A DNA stretch of 64,000 nucleotides from Chitinophaga pinensis (lineage in GTDB: Bacteria > Bacteroidota > Bacteroidia > Chitinophagales > CAMDFR01). The notes under the pieces were generated by a model, which was not told where the DNA came from, did not search any database, and saw only the letters and a program-made list of their open reading frames with translations. Below are positions 35,056 to 45,092 of the stretch, piece by piece. The stretch spans positions 34,465 to 98,464 of the forward strand of contig CAMDFR010000009.1 in NCBI GenBank assembly GCA_945897725.1, in the 5' to 3' direction. A program made the position numbers and the translations under genes. Numbering within the stretch: position 1 is the stretch's first letter; each line of letters begins with the position of its first letter.

Positions 35056-36105
35056 TTAAGTATTTCGAATAATTTTCCCTGTGGCAGTATACTTGAAGGC
35101 TGATTGTATAACAATCTCTCTTGGGGTTTGTAAGGCTGGCAAAACTGATTTTAACTGATCAAAAAGAAAAGGCTCATCTATCTCACTTTTCGTTTCTATA
35201 TACAAAACAAGTTTGCTGCCCAATTTCTCATCTGGTAAAGATGATAGGTAATATGGAAAAGCAATACAGTCAGCCATCAATAGCTCCAGCTTTTCAGGAT
35301 GTATTTTAATACCCCCACTATTGATGACATTATCTGCTCTTCCCAACCACTCAAAAGTGCTTTCATTGATGAGTCGCACAATATCATTGGTTTGCAGCCC
35401 TTCTATCCCCATAGCAGGAATGTCAATCTTTAAACAATCATCTGCTTGTCTCAACGAAATATGGACCCCGTCCAAACATTCATAAAAAGTATCCTCCTTT
35501 GCCAATGTTCTAATGGCAATATGACTGATAGTTTCTGTCATACCAAAACTTTGAAAATATTTTGTTTGATGAGCAAGGATGGATGTTTTGAGTGTAGGAT
35601 GTATGATGCCACCACCAATAATAAGCTGACGAATGAGTGGATTGCCTGCTGGATATTTTTCAATCAGGGTAGATACTTGCAAAGAAACTGCAGCACAAAA
35701 GTCTACAGTTTCAGTAATATGTGCCAAAGCATCTGATGTGGGGGCAACATAACTAAGACGCAAATGTCCAACAAATGCCCTCACAATAATCATTTTAGCG
35801 CCAATATATTGGGCATTCATGCAGAGATGTATCGTATCGTTTTCTTGAAGTCCAAAATACGAAATCGTTTTTCTTGCACTTTCTATAGCGTATCGCTTAG
35901 CAATGGATATGTTTTTGGGTATTCCTGTAGATCCAGAAGTACTGCTGTTAAAAAAATCCTTAGAATCATCAAGCCATTCTAAAATAAAAGACCATATAGA
36001 TCTTTCCCACTCTAGTAACTTGACATCTGCTACCATGAGCATTGCTTTTTCAAACAAAGCTTCTCGGCTATAACTTATATTTTGAATACTATAGCTCACG
36101 ACCAT
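35056..36105 (-). CDS. menE: o-Succinylbenzoate-CoA ligase (AMP-binding)
   Basis: Acyl-adenylate-forming enzyme that activates o-succinylbenzoate with CoA in menaquinone synthesis. The adenylate motif is NSSTSGSTGIPKNI (about 53-66), the second ATP motif is FGMTETISHIAI, and LGRADNVINSGGIKIHPEKLE is the A8/hinge region. At 349 residues it is shorter than E. coli MenE (451), which is usual in Bacteroidota. It overlaps menC by 10 bases. The function is supported by the menA-menC-menE order. Confidence 0.9.
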   Translation of the reverse strand: MVVSYSIQNISYSREALFEKAMLMVADVKLLEWERSIWSFILEWLDDSKDFFNSSTSGSTGIPKNISIAKRYAIESARKTISYFGLQENDTIHLCMNAQYIGAKMIIVRAFVGHLRLSYVAPTSDALAHITETVDFCAAVSLQVSTLIEKYPAGNPLIRQLIIGGGIIHPTLKTSILAHQTKYFQSFGMTETISHIAIRTLAKEDTFYECLDGVHISLRQADDCLKIDIPAMGIEGLQTNDIVRLINESTFEWLGRADNVINSGGIKIHPEKLELLMADCIAFPYYLSSLPDEKLGSKLVLYIETKSEIDEPFLFDQLKSVLPALQTPREIVIQSAFKYTATGKIIRNT

Positions 36106-37145
36106 GGAGTATTTAAGTCAAAGACTTTAGCGGAGTCATACCACAATTGACCTGATGCTATATACAGTGGAGAATCAATATTGTTGCTAAACAAGCCTCC
36201 AGTTCCAAGCCCATGTGTCGTATCATTGCCTTTACTATACGTATATTGAGCAATGGCATTCAAGCCTACATTGCTCTCCAATGCTGACGTCATCCACCAT
36301 CCAATTTTTAGAGCATCTGCAATCTCAATCCATTCATCACAACCTTTGATTCCGCCATGCAGACTAGGTTTCAAAATAATAAATGAAGGTTGTAGGCATT
36401 CTAGTAATTTCTCTTTCTCATTCAAAGAAGTTACCTTAATCAGTTCTTCATCTAAGGCAATGGGAATCGGTGATTGCTGAACCAAATTAGCCATATCTTC
36501 TAACATCCCTGGAGCTATCGGTTGCTCTATAGAATGTATTTCATATGCCGACAATCTCTTCAAGGATTCTAACGCTGTAGAAGCAGGAAACGCCCCATTG
36601 GCATCGACACGAAGTATCAGATGTTCTTCTTTAAACTCCCTCCGAATCCATTTTAAAACGGCGAGTTCTTCTTCAAAATTCTGTACACTAATCTTCAATT
36701 TTATCACACGAAAGCCACTGTCGACTTTGCTTTTAATCTGCTCTTTGAGATAGGCTTCAGCACCCATCCAAACAAGTCCATTGATAGGTATCGATGATGT
36801 ACCACTGCTAAAACTATTTTCAAAAATAAGTCTTTTGCCTCCCTGCTGGTAATCCATCAAAGCTGTTTCGAGTCCAAATAAAATGGAGGGATATCTTCTA
36901 AATATTTCATCTTTTAACATCCTTTCATCAAAAGAAGTACAGACCCTCTCTAGTACTTGTTCGTAATCTATCACATCATCAATACTCAAACCCGGTAATG
37001 GAGCACACTCGCCCACACCAAAATGATTCGAATGTTCAGGATCAGTGAGCCTTACAAAATATACCTTTCTTTGATGCATCACCCCTCGCGATGTTCCACT
37101 GGGTCGCACAAAATTTAAAAGATATGGCGTATAAGTTGCAATCAT
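36096..37145 (-). CDS. menC: o-Succinylbenzoate synthase
   Basis: Enolase-superfamily enzyme that dehydrates SHCHC to o-succinylbenzoate. The barrel residues can be read: RVIKLKIS (catalytic lysine region), LRVDANGAF (first metal ligand), HSIEQPIAP (second), IALDEELI (third) and FIILKPSLHGG (second catalytic lysine). Length, 349 residues, is normal. The protein starts 3 bases after the menA stop and overlaps menE by 10 bases, so menA, menC and menE form one translationally linked leftward unit. Confidence 0.92.
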   Translation of the reverse strand: MIATYTPYLLNFVRPSGTSRGVMHQRKVYFVRLTDPEHSNHFGVGECAPLPGLSIDDVIDYEQVLERVCTSFDERMLKDEIFRRYPSILFGLETALMDYQQGGKRLIFENSFSSGTSSIPINGLVWMGAEAYLKEQIKSKVDSGFRVIKLKISVQNFEEELAVLKWIRREFKEEHLILRVDANGAFPASTALESLKRLSAYEIHSIEQPIAPGMLEDMANLVQQSPIPIALDEELIKVTSLNEKEKLLECLQPSFIILKPSLHGGIKGCDEWIEIADALKIGWWMTSALESNVGLNAIAQYTYSKGNDTTHGLGTGGLFSNNIDSPLYIASGQLWYDSAKVFDLNTPWS

Positions 37146-37148
37146 TGA

Positions 37149-38066
37149 TTAGTGTTTTGATAGCATTTCTCCTATAAAAAATAACAAAGACAAAAGAAAT
37201 GTAGCAATCGCAAGTTTGGGTAACATAGGATTAAAATCCTTGTTATGCAAGCATTTTTTTACTTCTATGAGATGCTTTACAAATAATGGCAGCACTAGAA
37301 AATACAATAACTGCATCAAACTCCGATACGTTAGTAAAGAGTAAACAAGAATACTGCTTAAGGCGATCGTGAGCACCAAAAGATGATATCTTTTGGCATT
37401 TGTCAAGCCCAATACCACAGGTATTGTATTTTTCTGAGAGGCCTTATCATTCTCTATATCCCGCATATTATTTAGATTCAAAACCCCAACACTGAATAGT
37501 CCTATGCAAATAGCTGGCAAGATATTTAGCCAATCAAGGTGAAGTGCAAAAAGAAAATGAGTACCCATTACTCCAACCAAACCAAAAAAAACAAATACAG
37601 CTAAATCGCCGAATCCACTGTATCCATATGCATTGGATCCAACAGTATATTTAATGGCAGCTGCGATAGAAGCGACACCCAATAGCAAAAAGAGTAATGC
37701 TAGTAAAAAGTGAGAAGCACCAAAACTTAAAAAAAGTAAGAAGCAACCTGAAAGTAAACACAATAGAACATTGATGATAATGGCTGTCTTCATGCCTTTC
37801 AAACTAATGCTTCCACTTTGCACGGCCCTTTGTGGACCAATCCTATTTTCATTGTCTGTTCCTTTCACACCATCACCATAGTCGTTGGCCAAATTGGATA
37901 ATATCTGTAATAGAATGGTTGTAACAATGGTGGCTATAAAGATAAAGATGTTAAATTTCCCTAAAGAAAAAGCCAATGCCGTGCCCATAAAAACACAGGA
38001 TAAGGCAAGCGGTAAAGTACGGAGACGAAAGGCTGACAGCCAAATTTTCAGTCTAGAATTTGACAT
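37149..38066 (-). CDS. menA: 1,4-dihydroxy-2-naphthoate polyprenyltransferase
   Basis: UbiA-family integral membrane prenyltransferase that attaches the isoprenoid tail in menaquinone synthesis. The first aspartate-rich motif is NLANDYGDGVKGTDNENR (about 61-78) and the second is NLNNMRDIENDKASQKNT (about 194-211). Eight or nine transmembrane helices are evident. Length is 305 residues. It is the first gene of the menA-menC-menE unit, with a promoter element 13 bases upstream of its ATG. Menaquinone would be the electron acceptor for the neighbouring succinate dehydrogenase. Confidence 0.93.
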   Translation of the reverse strand: MSNSRLKIWLSAFRLRTLPLALSCVFMGTALAFSLGKFNIFIFIATIVTTILLQILSNLANDYGDGVKGTDNENRIGPQRAVQSGSISLKGMKTAIIINVLLCLLSGCFLLFLSFGASHFLLALLFLLLGVASIAAAIKYTVGSNAYGYSGFGDLAVFVFFGLVGVMGTHFLFALHLDWLNILPAICIGLFSVGVLNLNNMRDIENDKASQKNTIPVVLGLTNAKRYHLLVLTIALSSILVYSLLTYRSLMQLLYFLVLPLFVKHLIEVKKCLHNKDFNPMLPKLAIATFLLSLLFFIGEMLSKH

Positions 38067-38079
38067 AAATTTCTTTTAA

Positions 38080-38087
38080 CAAAGATA
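38080..38087 (-). promoter_or_regulatory. -7 promoter element of menA-menC-menE
   Basis: CAAAGATA on the plus strand reads TATCTTTG on the minus strand. A start near 38075 gives a leader of about 9 bases to the menA ATG. Confidence 0.5.
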
Positions 38088-38148
38088 TTGAAGATGCAAC
38101 CATAAATAAAACTATTTCGTCAATGAGATAGCTTTAAGAAATGATACG

Positions 38149-38532
38149 ATGAGAAATTTTCTATATAATGTTACGCTTTTATTGTTTTTGACGCTGTCTG
38201 CTTGTGTTGGCAACTATAGTGTTGATTTAAAAGTGCACAACAATACGTCAAAAAAAATAACGATTACCTATGTTCAGAAGGACAATAATAAGGTTTTCGT
38301 AAAAACCCTTAACCCTGGTCAAACCTTTGCTATATCAAAATATGATAGGCCTGGTAATGAACCTGAATGGAAAATTGTTTGGAAATTTAATATCAAGTCA
38401 GTTATATCAGAGAATGGAATTGAATCGTGGAAAGATTATAATGTAGAAGGTGCTTGGGATAAGGAAGACCTCGTTCAGCGTACTAAAGCTAGACTAGACA
38501 TCGAATCCAATGACTTTGCTCAACAGCTATAA
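38149..38532 (+). CDS. Small hypothetical lipoprotein
   Basis: A 127-residue protein with a lipoprotein signal (MRNFLYNVTLLLFLTLSAC, cysteine at residue 19). The remainder has a beta-rich pattern (VDLKVHNNTSKKITITYVQ, then VFVKTLNPGQTFAISKYD) that looks like an immunoglobulin-like or carbohydrate-binding sandwich. I do not recognise the family. It stands alone between the divergent menA and a bidirectional terminator shared with sdhB. Confidence 0.72.
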   Translation: MRNFLYNVTLLLFLTLSACVGNYSVDLKVHNNTSKKITITYVQKDNNKVFVKTLNPGQTFAISKYDRPGNEPEWKIVWKFNIKSVISENGIESWKDYNVEGAWDKEDLVQRTKARLDIESNDFAQQL

Positions 38533-38552
38533 ATCAAGGAAAAAAACTGCAT

Positions 38553-38585
38553 AAAAAAACCGAAGATTTAATCTTCGGTTTTTTT
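38553..38585. terminator. Bidirectional Rho-independent terminator
   Basis: Perfect stem CCGAAGAT/ATCTTCGG around loop TTA, extended by a run of seven A on one side and seven T on the other. It lies between the convergent lipoprotein gene and sdhB. Confidence 0.92.
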
Positions 38586-38604
38586 ATATTTTGATATGCA
38601 TGAA

Positions 38605-39366
38605 CTATTTGGAGCTTGCCGAGGCACTGATATATTCTCTATTCAATCTGGCGATATTAGAAAGTGAAATACCTTTTGGACATTCCGCTTCGCAGGCACC
38701 TGTATTGGTACAACTTCCAAAACCTTCTTGCTCCATTTGAGCAACCATTTTCAGCACTCTAGTGCTTCTTTCTGGCTGTCCTTGTGGTAATAAAGCATAC
38801 TGTGACACTTTAGCCGCAACAAAAAGCATAGCAGATGCATTTTTACAAGCAGCAACGCAAGCACCACAACCGATACAAGCAGCACTTGAAAAAGATTCAT
38901 CTGCATCATCTTTTCCAATAGGTAAAGAATTCGCATCCTGTGCATTACCAGTATTCACTGAAATAAATCCACCTGCAGCCATAATTCTATCAAAGGAGCT
39001 GCGGTCCACCACTAAATCCTTAAGCACTGGAAAAGCAGAAGCTCTCCAAGGCTCTATCACAATGGTCTCCCCTTCTTTAAAAGAGCGCATATGAAGTTGA
39101 CAAGTGGTAACACCATGCTTAGGTCCATGCGGTCTACCATTGATATACATACTGCACATACCGCAAATACCTTCTCTACAGTCATGATCAAAGGCAACAG
39201 GTTCCTTGCCATCTGTAATTAATTTTTCGTTCAATACATCTACCATCTCAAGAAATGACATATCGGTGGAAATACCTGATATAGGATAGGTTTCAAAGCT
39301 TCCTCTTGTCTCTTTATTTTTCTGTCTCCAGATTTTTAGCGTAAGATTTAATGTTTTTTCTGACAT
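38605..39366 (-). CDS. sdhB: Succinate dehydrogenase/fumarate reductase iron-sulfur subunit
   Basis: Electron-transfer subunit of complex II. The [2Fe-2S] ligands are in [17 protein letters not shown] and TTCQLHMR. The [4Fe-4S] and [3Fe-4S] ligands are in [13 protein letters not shown] and [14 protein letters not shown]. At 253 residues it matches the Bacteroidota/epsilon-type SdhB that pairs with a single cytochrome subunit. It is the last gene of the leftward sdhC-sdhA-sdhB operon, 20 bases after sdhA, followed by a strong terminator. Confidence 0.95.
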   Translation of the reverse strand: MSEKTLNLTLKIWRQKNKETRGSFETYPISGISTDMSFLEMVDVLNEKLITDGKEPVAFDHDCREGICGMCSMYINGRPHGPKHGVTTCQLHMRSFKEGETIVIEPWRASAFPVLKDLVVDRSSFDRIMAAGGFISVNTGNAQDANSLPIGKDDADESFSSAACIGCGACVAACKNASAMLFVAAKVSQYALLPQGQPERSTRVLKMVAQMEQEGFGSCTNTGACEAECPKGISLSNIARLNREYISASASSK

Positions 39367-39386
39367 AAATTGTATAAATTAAATGT

Positions 39387-41372
39387 TTATTTATAGCTTC
39401 TCGCAGCGATTTTAATATTTTCGTAAACTAGGTTTTCTTTGTGTAATTCAAAAGTATTGTCTCCTCCTTTGTGCTCCCAGGCAGCTACATAAGCATAGTT
39501 TACATCATCACGATTTGCCTCACCTTCCTCCGTTTGATATTCCTCACGGAAATGTCCACCACAGCTTTCATTTCTATTCAAGGCATCAATACACATTAAT
39601 TCACCTAACTCAATAAAGTCAGCCACTCTTCCTGCTTTTTCTAACTCTAGATTCATCTCATTTAAAGTCCCAGGTATTTTTACATCTTTCCAAAATTCTG
39701 CTCTTAATGCTCTAATTTCTGCAATAGCTTCTTTTAATCCTATGGCATTTCGAGCCATACCACATTGTTCCCACATAATCTTACCTAGGCGTTTATGGAA
39801 ATGGTCAACAGACTTGGTACCTTTTATATTCATTAAGGTGTTCAATACTTCCGCTGCTTTTTGCTCAGCCTCCACAAATGCTTCATGTTCTGTCGAAATC
39901 GCTTTCACACTGATCTCTTTAGACAAATAAGCACCAATGGTATAAGGAATCACAAAATAACCATCTGCTAAGCCTTGCATCAATGCAGAAGCACCCAAAC
40001 GATTAGCCCCATGATCAGAGAAATTGGCTTCTCCTAATGCGTACAATCCAGGTACCGTAGTCATCAAATTGTAATCTACCCATAAGCCACCCATGGTATA
40101 GTGTACGGCTGGATAAATTCGCATAGGCACCTCATATGGATTTTCATCCGTAATTTGCTTGTACATATCAAACAAATTACCATACTTTTCTTTCACTACT
40201 TCCTTCCCTAACTTGATAATAGTAGCCTCATCAGCATTGGTCAAGTTATTCTTAGTAGCTTCTACAGTACCATATCTTTTAATATTCGTGCTAAAATCTA
40301 AGTAAACGGCCATCTTTGATGTTCCAACGCCATAACCCGCATCACATCGTTCTTTCGCTGCGCGTGAAGCCACATCTCTTGGTACTAAATTACCGAAGGC
40401 CGGATATCTTCTTTCCAAATAATAATCTCTTTCTTCTTCTGGAATTTCATTTCCTTTTCTCTTGTCGTCTTTGGCTTTTGGCGTCCATATTCTACCATCA
40501 TTTCTTAATGACTCAGACATTAAAGTCAATTTCGATTGATGATCTCCTGAAACTGGAATACACGTAGGATGAATTTGTGTAAAACAAGGATTGCCAAAGA
40601 ATGCACCCTTTTTATGAGCCTTCCATGCTGCTGTAACGTTGGAACCCATTGCATTGGTAGAAAGGTAAAAGACATTACCATATCCACCAGTACATAACAA
40701 CACGGCATGTCCAAAATGTCTTTCTAGTTTGCCTGTTACTAAGTCTCTTGCTATAATTCCTCTACACTTACCATCTATGTTAACAATATCAAGCATCTCA
40801 TGACGTGCATACATTTTTACAGTACCCATTCCAACCTGACGTTGCAAACTACTATAGGCACCCAATAATAATTGTTGACCTGTCTGACCAGCCGCATAAA
40901 AAGTACGTTGTACTTGCGTTCCACCAAAAGAACGATTGCTTAGCAAACCTCCATATTCACGAGCAAAGGGAACACCAGAAGCTACTGATTGGTCAATAAT
41001 ATTTCCACTTACTTCTGCTAATCGATGTACATTGGCTTCTCTAGCTCTATAATCTCCACCTTTAATGGTATCATAAAATAAACGATAGACGCTATCTCCA
41101 TCATTCTGATAATTCTTGGCGGCATTGATACCACCTTGCGCGGCAATAGAATGGGCTCTTCTAGCAGAATCCTGAAAACAAAACACTTTTACTTTATATC
41201 CCATCTCTGCTAAGGTGCTGGCTGCAGAAGAACCTGCCAACCCTGAACCGACCACAATGATTTCTAAATTTCTCTTGTTGGCTGGATTCACCAAAGCAAC
41301 GCTAGACTTATATTTCGTCCATTTCTCTGCTAATGCGCCTTCTGGTATCTTAGAATCTAAAACTTGACTCAT
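39387..41372 (-). CDS. sdhA: Succinate dehydrogenase flavoprotein subunit
   Basis: Catalytic FAD subunit that oxidises succinate to fumarate. The N-terminal dinucleotide site is [19 protein letters not shown], and the covalent FAD attachment is the histidine of [13 protein letters not shown]. The active-site segments are [31 protein letters not shown] and [31 protein letters not shown] carries the FAD-contacting C-terminal motif. Length, 661 residues, is that of the Bacteroidota type. It starts 11 bases after sdhC. Confidence 0.96.
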   Translation of the reverse strand: MSQVLDSKIPEGALAEKWTKYKSSVALVNPANKRNLEIIVVGSGLAGSSAASTLAEMGYKVKVFCFQDSARRAHSIAAQGGINAAKNYQNDGDSVYRLFYDTIKGGDYRAREANVHRLAEVSGNIIDQSVASGVPFAREYGGLLSNRSFGGTQVQRTFYAAGQTGQQLLLGAYSSLQRQVGMGTVKMYARHEMLDIVNIDGKCRGIIARDLVTGKLERHFGHAVLLCTGGYGNVFYLSTNAMGSNVTAAWKAHKKGAFFGNPCFTQIHPTCIPVSGDHQSKLTLMSESLRNDGRIWTPKAKDDKRKGNEIPEEERDYYLERRYPAFGNLVPRDVASRAAKERCDAGYGVGTSKMAVYLDFSTNIKRYGTVEATKNNLTNADEATIIKLGKEVVKEKYGNLFDMYKQITDENPYEVPMRIYPAVHYTMGGLWVDYNLMTTVPGLYALGEANFSDHGANRLGASALMQGLADGYFVIPYTIGAYLSKEISVKAISTEHEAFVEAEQKAAEVLNTLMNIKGTKSVDHFHKRLGKIMWEQCGMARNAIGLKEAIAEIRALRAEFWKDVKIPGTLNEMNLELEKAGRVADFIELGELMCIDALNRNESCGGHFREEYQTEEGEANRDDVNYAYVAAWEHKGGDNTFELHKENLVYENIKIAARSYK

Positions 41373-41383
41373 ATATATTATGT

Positions 41384-42076
41384 TTAGAAAGTTATATAAT
41401 GATTATATCTTAAATGTAGTACCACTGGTATGATGGCAAACAATGTTGGAACTAGAATAGAATACACAATACCAATGATGCTGATCAGAGGATTGTATTT
41501 CGGATGATTGAGTCCTAAAGTTCGGAAAGCACTCTTAAAACCATGTAAGAGATGATATCCTAAGGAAATCTGTGCCAAAATATAAATAATCACCACCCAT
41601 AAATCTTGAAAAGTGTACATCATATAGAAATACAAATCATCTTTTTGAGTGAATGGGTTTTCAATGCCGGTAAATCTACTTTTAACCCAAAAATGACCAA
41701 GATGTAGTATTAAAAAAATAAGCAACAAAGTCCCCAAAATTCCCATAGAACGGCTATACCATGAACTGTTAGCAGCGCCATCCACCTTTGCATAAGCGAT
41801 TGGCCTAGATTTTCTATTACCCAAAGTTAGCACAGCAGCATCTACAATGTGAAGAATAAATCCTAGAAACAATCCCCATTCTGCTGTTCTGATGAAGAAG
41901 TTATCGGCCATAAATTCTGCTGCCGAATTAAAGGTTTCTCCATTATCTGGAACCAATGCACACAAATTGATACCTAAGTGCACCACAAGAAAACTCACTA
42001 GAAAAATCCCAGTGAGACCCATGATCAGCTTCTTACCTACTACATTTTTTAATATTCCATGTTGACTCATAAACAA
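41384..42076 (-). CDS. sdhC: Succinate dehydrogenase cytochrome b subunit
   Basis: A 230-residue membrane anchor with five hydrophobic helices, the single-subunit diheme cytochrome b of Bacteroidota-type complex II, replacing separate SdhC and SdhD. Heme-binding histidine candidates lie in [31 protein letters not shown] and [10 protein letters not shown]. It is the first gene of the sdhCAB operon with a promoter element at 42100. Two ATGs (42074-42076 and 42068-42070) compete as start; the difference is two residues. Confidence 0.93.
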   Translation of the reverse strand: MFMSQHGILKNVVGKKLIMGLTGIFLVSFLVVHLGINLCALVPDNGETFNSAAEFMADNFFIRTAEWGLFLGFILHIVDAAVLTLGNRKSRPIAYAKVDGAANSSWYSRSMGILGTLLLIFLILHLGHFWVKSRFTGIENPFTQKDDLYFYMMYTFQDLWVVIIYILAQISLGYHLLHGFKSAFRTLGLNHPKYNPLISIIGIVYSILVPTLFAIIPVVLHLRYNHYITF

Positions 42077-42099
42077 AATTTTTGGTTATTTATTCGGTG

Positions 42100-42107
42100 C
42101 AAAAGTA
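42100..42107 (-). promoter_or_regulatory. -7 promoter element of sdhCAB
   Basis: CAAAAGTA on the plus strand reads TACTTTTG on the minus strand, the same octamer as in the tRNA-Ser promoter. Start predicted near 42095, leader about 19 bases. Confidence 0.55.
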
Positions 42108-42412
42108 GTGCATTTTAGGCTTAAAAAGAACAGCCCTCTCTTATAAATTCGATTACATATACACCTGTTGTTCATATTTTTTTCTAGTGTTGAAAGATTA
42201 TACAATCGTCCAACGTATTGAATAACAAAATGTAGATGATTTTTGTTTTGACCAAACTATTTTAATCAAATTAGAATACATAACTCATTACATCTGATGG
42301 CTTGATTGTTTATATGGGATTGAAATCTTAAGATGAGTAATCTTCCATAGCCACTACATACTATATCCTCAATAAATAAATACAATTCTCTTCTTTTAGA
42401 ATTTATAAAATA

Positions 42413-42420
42413 TACTTTTG
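42413..42420 (+). promoter_or_regulatory. -7 promoter element of mrp
   Basis: TACTTTTG, identical to the tRNA-Ser octamer. Start predicted near 42425, leader about 11 bases to the ATG at 42436 (ATGs also at 42442 and 42445). Confidence 0.55.
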
Positions 42421-42435
42421 TAACTCAAATGTACA

Positions 42436-43539
42436 ATGACTATGATGCAGCAAATTAGCACTGAAGCTATCCTTAATGTCCTCAAAAATGTAATCGATCC
42501 TGATCTTAAAAAGGATATCGTTTCTCTAAATATGGTTCGAAATATAAAGCTTGATCAAAATCAACTTTCTTTCGACCTAGTGCTCACTACTCCTGCTTGC
42601 CCTCTAAAAGAATTGCTCAGAAGCGAATGCCTTAAAAATATTGCTACCCTTGACAGCGAACTCAAAGTTGACATTAATGTCACCTCTGAAGTAACTTCCA
42701 TAAGAAGCAATGAAATTAATATACTTCCTAGTGTCAAAAATATTATTTGTGTGGCTTCAGGAAAAGGCGGCGTTGGTAAGTCAACCGTTTCCGTCAACTT
42801 AGCTTATAGCTTAGCTAAAATGGGCGCTAAAGTAGGATTACTCGACGCAGATATTCATGGACCGTCTATCCCTCAAATGCTCGGCATACAAGACATCAAA
42901 CCAGAAATCAGAGAGATCAAGGGAAAGCATTATATGGTACCCATTGAAAAAGATGGGGTAAAAGTATTGTCCATCGGATTGGTCGTAGATGCACGCCAGG
43001 CTATTGTTTGGAGAGGCCCCATGGTAACTAGCGCTCTCAAACAATTCATTACCGACACTATTTGGGGCAAACTCGACTATCTGATTTTAGACATGCCTCC
43101 TGGTACTGGCGATGTGCATATCACCATGACTCAAACGGTACCGATGACAGGTGCTATCATAGTAACCACTCCACAACAAGTTGCCGTGGCAGACGCACGA
43201 AAAGCTGTCGCCATGTATAGACTAGATAGTATGAAAGTGCCCATCATTGGATTAATCGAAAACATGGCGTACTTCACCCCTGCGGAACTACCGGAAAACA
43301 AATATTATCTCTTTGGAAAAGATGGTGGTAAAAAACTAGCAGAAGAATATGAAATTCCATTTCTTGGCGAAGTACCGCTCATTCAAAATATCATGCAAGG
43401 TGCTGAAGATGGCGTACCTGCAGTTAATACAACAGATCAACATATCATTGATGTATATCGAACCATCGCTGAAAATGCGGCTCGTTTTATCGCCATCAGT
43501 AACGAGAAAAAACAAATAGAAGCCACCACAGAAAGCTAA
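42436..43539 (+). CDS. mrp: Mrp/NBP35-family iron-sulfur cluster carrier ATPase
   Basis: P-loop ATPase of 367 residues that carries and transfers Fe-S clusters. Residues 1-80 form a MIP18/DUF59 domain (VIDPDLKKDIVSLNMVRNI). The deviant Walker A motif is ASGKGGVGKSTVSVNLAYS (about 108-126), with DADIHGPSIPQMLG and LILDMPPGTGDVHITM following. The CxxC cluster motif of E. coli Mrp is missing here; the corresponding region reads ENMAYFTPAELPENKYYLFG, as is usual for Bacteroidota members. The NifU-like gene 47 bases downstream supports the Fe-S role. Confidence 0.93.
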   Translation: MTMMQQISTEAILNVLKNVIDPDLKKDIVSLNMVRNIKLDQNQLSFDLVLTTPACPLKELLRSECLKNIATLDSELKVDINVTSEVTSIRSNEINILPSVKNIICVASGKGGVGKSTVSVNLAYSLAKMGAKVGLLDADIHGPSIPQMLGIQDIKPEIREIKGKHYMVPIEKDGVKVLSIGLVVDARQAIVWRGPMVTSALKQFITDTIWGKLDYLILDMPPGTGDVHITMTQTVPMTGAIIVTTPQQVAVADARKAVAMYRLDSMKVPIIGLIENMAYFTPAELPENKYYLFGKDGGKKLAEEYEIPFLGEVPLIQNIMQGAEDGVPAVNTTDQHIIDVYRTIAENAARFIAISNEKKQIEATTES

Positions 43540-43570
43540 TTTCTTTCATGGAATCATTTAATTAATCACT

Positions 43571-43578
43571 TATCTTTG
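43571..43578 (+). promoter_or_regulatory. -7 promoter element of the NifU-like gene
   Basis: TATCTTTG matches TANNTTTG and ends only 8 bases before the ATG at 43587, predicting a leader of about four bases. Confidence 0.5.
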
Positions 43579-43586
43579 AAAGATAT

Positions 43587-43868
43587 ATGAACGACAAAGA
43601 AGTTTTACAAAAAGTGGAAGATGCTTTAGACACCATGCGCCCTTATCTTGCAAATGATGGAGGCAATGTCGAAATTGTAGAAATTACCTCAGATAATATT
43701 GTAAAAGTGAGGTTATTAGGAGCCTGCAGCACTTGTCCGCAAAGTTTTATGACCATGAAAGCTGGCATTGAAGAGGCCATCAAAAAGGCTGTCCCTCAAA
43801 TCATTGGGGTTGAAGCCCTCAACCTAACACCTCATCCATATCTCACAAATCTTGATGATCAGTTATAA
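43587..43868 (+). CDS. NifU-like C-terminal domain Fe-S scaffold
   Basis: A 93-residue NfuA/NifU C-terminal-domain protein that holds a [4Fe-4S] cluster through the CxxC motif in LLGACSTCPQS (residues about 50-60). The N-terminal part VEDALDTMRPYLANDGGNVEIVEI matches the family. It lacks the A-type domain of E. coli NfuA. It lies between mrp and pyrF and begins 5 bases before pyrF, so nifU-like and pyrF are probably cotranscribed. Confidence 0.92.
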   Translation: MNDKEVLQKVEDALDTMRPYLANDGGNVEIVEITSDNIVKVRLLGACSTCPQSFMTMKAGIEEAIKKAVPQIIGVEALNLTPHPYLTNLDDQL

Positions 43869-43873
43869 TCCCT

Positions 43874-44689
43874 ATGAATAGAAAAACGCTTGTCCATCAG
43901 ATCTTTCAAAAAAGAAGTTACCTCTGCATTGGCCTAGATCCTGAACGGGACAAACTACCTCCCCATCTCTTAAAAGAGAAGGATCCAGTGTTCGAATTTA
44001 ATAAACAAATCATTGATGCCACACATGATATTTGCGTCGCATATAAGCCCAATACTGCCTTTTATGAATGTGATGGAATCGCCGGATGGCATAGTTTAGA
44101 GAAAACAAAAGCGCATATTCCCGCCGATATTTTCAGTATTGCAGATGCTAAAAGAGGCGATATCGGTAATACCTCCAAGATGTATGCAAAAGCCTTTTTT
44201 GAAACCTTACATTTTGACGCCCTCACCATTGCTCCCTATATGGGAAGCGACAGTGTAAAACCATTTCTGAACTATGAAGATAAATGGGCTATCGTACTTG
44301 GCCTCACCTCGAATGAAGGAAGCAGCGATTTCCAAAAAATGACCTTTCAAAACAACGCTCTTTACGAAGAAGTCATAACAAAAGTCAGCAGTTGGGGCAC
44401 TACAGATAATATCATGTTTGTGGTAGGCGCCACGAGAGCAGAAGATTTCTCACATATCAGAACCTTAATTCCCAATCACTTTCTTCTTGTACCTGGCATC
44501 GGTGCCCAAGGTGGCGATTTAGACGCCGTGTCCACTCATGGCTTAATCAAGGACGCAGGCCTATTGGTCAATTCTTCCAGAGGGATCATCTACGCTGGCA
44601 AGGGCATAGATTTTGCAAAAGAAGCACGCAAAGAAGCCTTAAAAATCAATGAAGTAATGAAGCGTCATCTCGACATACTCAACAAGTAA
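43874..44689 (+). CDS. pyrF: Orotidine 5'-phosphate decarboxylase
   Basis: Final step of UMP synthesis. The 271-residue protein is the longer type 2 PyrF. The active-site signature is DAKRGDIGNTSKMYA (about 93-107) with the catalytic Asp-Lys-Asp array; CIGLDPERDKLP near the N-terminus and VPGIGAQGGDLDAV (about 208-221) bind the phosphate. Five bases after the NifU-like gene, apparently in one transcript with it, though no metabolic link is known. Confidence 0.94.
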   Translation: MNRKTLVHQIFQKRSYLCIGLDPERDKLPPHLLKEKDPVFEFNKQIIDATHDICVAYKPNTAFYECDGIAGWHSLEKTKAHIPADIFSIADAKRGDIGNTSKMYAKAFFETLHFDALTIAPYMGSDSVKPFLNYEDKWAIVLGLTSNEGSSDFQKMTFQNNALYEEVITKVSSWGTTDNIMFVVGATRAEDFSHIRTLIPNHFLLVPGIGAQGGDLDAVSTHGLIKDAGLLVNSSRGIIYAGKGIDFAKEARKEALKINEVMKRHLDILNK

Positions 44690-45092
44690 AGGTGCTTGTC
44701 TTATAGAATTTTGGCGTGCCATTGGCTTTTCTCCTTTATTGTTTATCGTCCCAATCAACATCTTAGTATTACATGACAAAGACCTCCTCGGCGACAATTC
44801 TTTACCTCAAAATCTGTTCCGTCTCAGTTCCCTTCAAATACTACACCTTGGCAATTGTGGCTGCCATTCCGGGATTAATCATCAAAAAAAACAAAATATA
44901 AATGACTGTTTAACAGCAATTTAACTCAGTTTAATTCAAGCATTACTAAATGTTCTACGCTAGAAATTCCTTACGTGAGTAAAGCTCCAAAATACTCCTC
45001 AGTTGAAAATGATTATTTAGAAAGGAAAGGCTATGAGCCGACCTGCTTAGAATAATTCCCTTTGAAAGCTACCCGAAGATGATAGAGTGCTA
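44690..45092. other. 403-base gap without a confident gene
   Basis: Between pyrF and the convergent Nudix gene. The most gene-like item is a 42-codon frame at 44773-44901 (starts MTKTSSATILYLKICSVSV, ends in a hydrophobic segment and KKNKI). It has no promoter or RBS signature I can see. A different frame at 44739-44924 is probably chance. No terminator-like hairpin with a T run was found. Confidence 0.4.

Larger units (their letters stand above)
42077..42435. other. Divergent spacer between sdhC and mrp
   Basis: About 360 AT-rich bases without a gene. It holds the sdh promoter element near one end and the mrp promoter element near the other. Between them I see no hairpin, RNA signature or conserved motif. 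Confidence 0.6.

Noticed and set aside
44739..44924. A 61-codon frame with a leucine-rich-repeat-like stretch (LPQNLFRLSSLQILHLGNCG).
   Set aside because: Only one repeat length is present, there is no signal or promoter, and a different frame over the same bases is equally open. Chance is the simplest reading.
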